Source: Peptoclostridium sp965368085 (GTDB taxonomy: Bacteria > Bacillota > Clostridia > Peptostreptococcales > Peptostreptococcaceae). From it: 44,608 nt of DNA. The notes beneath the pieces were generated by a model. That model worked only from the letters and a program-made list of their open reading frames with translations. It was not told the origin of the DNA and did no database searches. Location of the stretch: positions 1 through 44,608 of the forward strand of contig CBDULP010000019.1 in assembly GCA_965368085.1 (NCBI GenBank). Reading direction: 5' to 3'. Position 1 is the first letter of the stretch; every line of letters begins with the position of its first letter. Of the stretch, positions 42,495 through 44,608 are shown piece after piece. The position numbers were made by a program, and so were the translations under genes.

Positions 42495-43310
42495 ATGAAA
42501 TGGAGATTCATAAATACTGATTTCAACAGCGGTCCTATGAATATGGCAATAGACGAGGCCATTTTAAGCTACCATTCCAAGGGAATTGTTCCTCCGACAC
42601 TGAGATTTTACAGATGGAATCCCGCTACGATTTCTCTAGGATACTTCCAAAAATCTGACAGGGAAGTAGACATAGAACAATGTCAAGCTTCAGGAATAGA
42701 CGTTGTAAGAAGACTCAGCGGAGGAAGAGGTGTTCTTCACGACAATGAGCTCACATACAGCATGGTAGTCTCAGAAGAATATCCTATGCTTCCCAAGTCA
42801 ATAACAGAGTCATATAAAATAATTTCAGGTGGACTTTTAAAGGGATTTGAAAACTTGGGAATAAAAGCAGATCTCTCGCCTGTTGTAAGCCTTAAAAACA
42901 AGGAGTTCACATCATCCGCATGCTTTGACGCCCCTTCTACATACGAGCTTACAGTAAGCGGCAAAAAGATTGTCGGAAGTTCCCAGGTTCGCCAGCTTGG
43001 GGTAGTGCTTCAGCATGGCTCTGTGCTTAATGATCTGGATGTCGAAAAGCTTTTCAGTACAATAAAAATGAGCAGCCCCAAAGCAAAGGAGAGGATAAAG
43101 TCCTCGTTTACCCAAAAGGCTACAAGCATAAGACATGAACAGGGAGAATGCGCAAAATGGGAAGACCTTTGCAGTGCATTTTTCAACGGATTCAAAGATG
43201 CACTTGACCTTGACATTGAAATCGGATCCCTTACTGACGAAGAAATGGAAATGGCAAAAGTTCTTTGCGAAACCAAATATTCAAGAGATGAGTGGACGTT
43301 CAGGAGATAA
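42495..43310 (+). CDS. lipM: LipM-type octanoyltransferase
   Basis: 271 aa biotin/lipoate A/B transferase fold. RRLSGGRGVLHD (72-83) is the acyl-carrier binding motif, and SACFDAPSTYEL carries Cys143 in the position of the LipM nucleophile (B. subtilis LipM Cys150), with GKKIVGSSQ following. Members move octanoate from acyl carrier protein to GcvH, the first step of de novo lipoylation. A lipoate ligase is possible, but the catalytic Cys favours transfer. GGAG lies ~11 nt before ATG 42495; third gene of the lipS operon. Confidence 0.82.
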   Translation: MKWRFINTDFNSGPMNMAIDEAILSYHSKGIVPPTLRFYRWNPATISLGYFQKSDREVDIEQCQASGIDVVRRLSGGRGVLHDNELTYSMVVSEEYPMLPKSITESYKIISGGLLKGFENLGIKADLSPVVSLKNKEFTSSACFDAPSTYELTVSGKKIVGSSQVRQLGVVLQHGSVLNDLDVEKLFSTIKMSSPKAKERIKSSFTQKATSIRHEQGECAKWEDLCSAFFNGFKDALDLDIEIGSLTDEEMEMAKVLCETKYSRDEWTFRR

Positions 43311-43327
43311 TATACAAATCCAATTCA

Positions 43328-43368
43328 CAAAAGACCCGTCAGCTAGTTCTAGCTGACGGGTCTTTTAA
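43328..43368. terminator. Bidirectional terminator between lipM and the Fe-S membrane protein
   Basis: Perfect 15-bp hairpin AAGACCCGTCAGCTA and complement (43331-43364) with a short loop and T-runs on both sides, serving two convergent genes. Confidence 0.92.
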
Positions 43369-43385
43369 ATTCAAAGCTGCAAAAT

Positions 43386-43898
43386 CTATTTATTTTGAAC
43401 GCCAATTTGAAATTCCCTGGCATCCTTGTAATTTTTTATTATTCCAGTTGCATGTCCCATTGGACAAACCTGGCACCAGCTTCGGGGCTTGAATATGACT
43501 CCCATTGCCATCCCAAGTACAAGAGAGGCGCTCATAAGCCTGAATATGGCAAAGCTTACTTTCGTAAAATCTCCCCCCGAGTGAATAAGAGATATTGTAA
43601 ACATGCCCATCATAATCATAAGCAGAAAATTCTTGAAATGCTTAGTGTTCATCCACTTTGGCATGGTATTGTTTAAGCTCATGTTCTTCAAAAACTTTCC
43701 AAGAAGCGAACCTCTGGGACAGTAGCGGGAACAGTGGATTTTCCCCCTTCCCATCACAGCGTGATACATTGGCATAGTCATGCATATGAGCCCCAATATT
43801 CCAAATCTAAAATCTATAATGGACAGCGATATAAATCCAACAAGAAAAATCCAAGACCAGCTCTGATGTGATTTTACCCTTTTATTTTCTTTTCTCAT
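43386..43898 (-). CDS. Membrane 4Fe-4S (NosR/CcoG-like) protein
   Basis: 170 aa. Three to four membrane spans (~16-45, 91-108, 115-136) and two short Cys pairs, HCSRYCPRGS (C56, C60) and WCQVCPMGHA (C142, C145), like the membrane polyferredoxin end of NosR/NapH/CcoG proteins but with only half the usual Cys in each motif. Probably a membrane electron carrier or cluster protein. ATG 43898 has GGGGGG ~10 nt upstream; 19 further codons upstream lack a site. Its promoter is overlain by a CsoR/CstR-like operator, pointing to control by copper or by reactive sulfur. Confidence 0.78.
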   Translation of the reverse strand: MRKENKRVKSHQSWSWIFLVGFISLSIIDFRFGILGLICMTMPMYHAVMGRGKIHCSRYCPRGSLLGKFLKNMSLNNTMPKWMNTKHFKNFLLMIMMGMFTISLIHSGGDFTKVSFAIFRLMSASLVLGMAMGVIFKPRSWCQVCPMGHATGIIKNYKDAREFQIGVQNK

Positions 43899-43961
43899 TC
43901 CAATACCCCCCTGTTTATACTTTATCAAAAGCTTCGTATTTGACCATTCAAGCAAGGTTCA

Positions 43962-44009
43962 ATATACCCCCTATAGGTATTATTATAGTGGGTATATATT
44001 TTTTGTCAA
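43962..44009 (-). promoter_or_regulatory. Promoter overlapped by a CsoR/CstR-like operator
   Basis: Minus-strand TTGACA (44004-44009), 16-nt spacer, TATAAT (43982-43987). Overlying the spacer, -10 and start region are ATACCCCCTATAGGTAT (43964-43980) and a second GTGGGTATA half-site (43989-43997). C/G-rich runs flanked by TA in this arrangement are typical of CsoR/CstR-family operators, which repress by covering the promoter. Confidence 0.65.
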
Positions 44010-44019
44010 CATTTTTTAT

Positions 44020-44074
44020 TTCAAAAAAGTATTAGAGCCTGATAATCAATATTTCATCGATCATCAGGCTCTTA
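44020..44074 (-). terminator. Hairpin terminator upstream of the Fe-S protein gene
   Basis: AGAGCCTGAT/ATCAGGCTCT (44034-44043 and 44063-44072) followed on the minus strand by AATACTTTTTT. It would end minus-strand transcription arriving from the YbjQ side. Confidence 0.7.
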
Positions 44075-44486
44075 AGAATCGGTCTGACAGCTACTTGCAC
44101 TTTCTTTGTTCATCTAACACCTTGCCTTTATTTCTTTTTTCAAATCTTCTATATTAATTCCTTGAAGATTTGAATGTTCTTAAAATCCTAACTGATGATT
44201 TTAAGACTTTACTTGTTTCTTTTGTGTTGCATCTGCTGCTTGCTTCTTCGTTGCCGTACTGTGTGAACTACCAGGCTTTTGCACCTTTCATTCAAACAGT
44301 TCGCCAAGTCCACTATAGTTTCTTTGGACCTGGAATATTAAATTGTAATTTGGAGCTTTAAACCCTGACTCTTTTAAAAATGTTGCTAATTGCCGCCAGC
44401 CTCTTCTTTTTAGAAGGACAATGTAACATCCTTCTTATTCTATTTATACCTATTCCATAGAGCTTTAAACGTGTTTTTAATTATTT
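44073..44486 (-). other. Unassigned stretch with TGA-interrupted frame
   Basis: About 410 bp with no gene I can assign. On the minus strand one frame reads EGCYIVLLKRRGWRQLATF... to LFE, then TGA (44266-44268), then KVQKPGSSHSTATKKQAAD... to a stop near 44205. It lacks a clear start and ribosome site and matches no family I know; it may be a gene remnant. The 63-codon plus-strand frame at 44170 is its antisense shadow. Confidence 0.35.
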
Positions 44487-44608
44487 TTAAAATCTTACGG
44501 CAGTTCCAGAAGCAGTAACAATTAGCATTCCTCCATTTTTACCAACAGTTTCATAATCTAAATCAACTCCAATAACAGCTGTAGCACCAAGTTTTTGTGC
44601 TTCTTGTT
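44487..44608 (-). CDS. YbjQ/UPF0145-family protein, C-terminal part
   Basis: The last 39 codons of a gene that enters from the right edge: QEAQKLGATAVIGVDLDYETVG, then GGMLIVTASGTAVRF and stop. This is the conserved C-terminal half of the YbjQ (DUF74) family, small pentameric proteins of unknown role. The N-terminus lies outside the window. Confidence 0.88.
   Translation of the reverse strand, partial: QEAQKLGATAVIGVDLDYETVGKNGGMLIVTASGTAVRF

Noticed and set aside
44170..44361. 63-codon plus-strand frame
   Set aside because: No ribosome site, no recognisable domain, low-complexity hydrophobic translation antisense to another poorly defined frame.

Overview
The window reads as the chromosome of a low-GC, strictly anaerobic, amino-acid-fermenting member of the Clostridia. 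The best fit is the Peptostreptococcaceae, near Peptoclostridium or Acetoanaerobium; this placement is inferred from gene content, not from a database match. The main evidence is a glycine reductase locus (grdE-grdA-grdB) with in-frame UGA codons in grdA and grdB at the known selenocysteine sites. A further UGA-interrupted gene encodes a HesB/IscA-like selenoprotein. Start codons are AUG, GUG, UUG and, for infC, probably AUU. Most genes lie on the minus strand in short, tightly packed operons closed by strong hairpin terminators.

Layout. 1-3 kb: SpoU rRNA methylase and a KtrA/KtrB potassium uptake pair. 3-6.7 kb: rplT, rpmI and infC behind an L20-type attenuator leader, then thrS behind a T-box leader. 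6.8-11 kb: a small RelA/SpoT-domain protein (plus strand), the HesB-like selenoprotein, and a large HsdR-derived protein whose catalytic motifs have decayed. 11-14 kb: a PP2C/SpoIIE-type phosphatase next to a PAS-containing sensory [FeFe]-hydrogenase homologue. 14-18.6 kb: a DUF6873-like protein, grdB, grdA, grdE and a single-aptamer glycine riboswitch. 18.8-24.7 kb: DegV, TrmL, a DUF2225-like protein, VanW, Nth, DUF503, TetR and TatD. 24.8-27.8 kb: a TPP-riboswitch thiamine (precursor) ABC transporter. 27.8-34.1 kb: Nfo, an ArsR-like regulator, a TGS-uridine-kinase fusion, a xylose-isomerase-like TIM barrel, LepB, a HEPN-type protein resembling the C-terminal half of Csm6, and an MltG-like fragment. 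34.2-38.3 kb: a GGDEF-EAL sensor and a chemoreceptor. 38.7-40 kb: a PPi-type phosphofructokinase. 40.4-43.3 kb (plus strand): a second, diverged glycine-riboswitch candidate with a terminator, followed by two radical SAM genes resembling LipS1/LipS2 and a LipM-type octanoyltransferase. 43.4-44.6 kb: a membrane 4Fe-4S protein behind a CsoR/CstR-like operator, an unexplained stretch, and the 3' end of a YbjQ-family gene.

Unifying theme. Two separate operons appear to sit behind glycine aptamers: glycine reductase, and what looks like a full lipoyl-assembly set. Lipoate is the arm of GcvH in the glycine cleavage system, so the second riboswitch would tie synthesis of the cofactor for glycine oxidation to glycine level, in parallel with control of glycine reduction. 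This lipS-lipM/glycine-riboswitch unit, the HEPN protein fused into the lepB operon, and the catalytically eroded HsdR homologue are the most interesting parts of the window.
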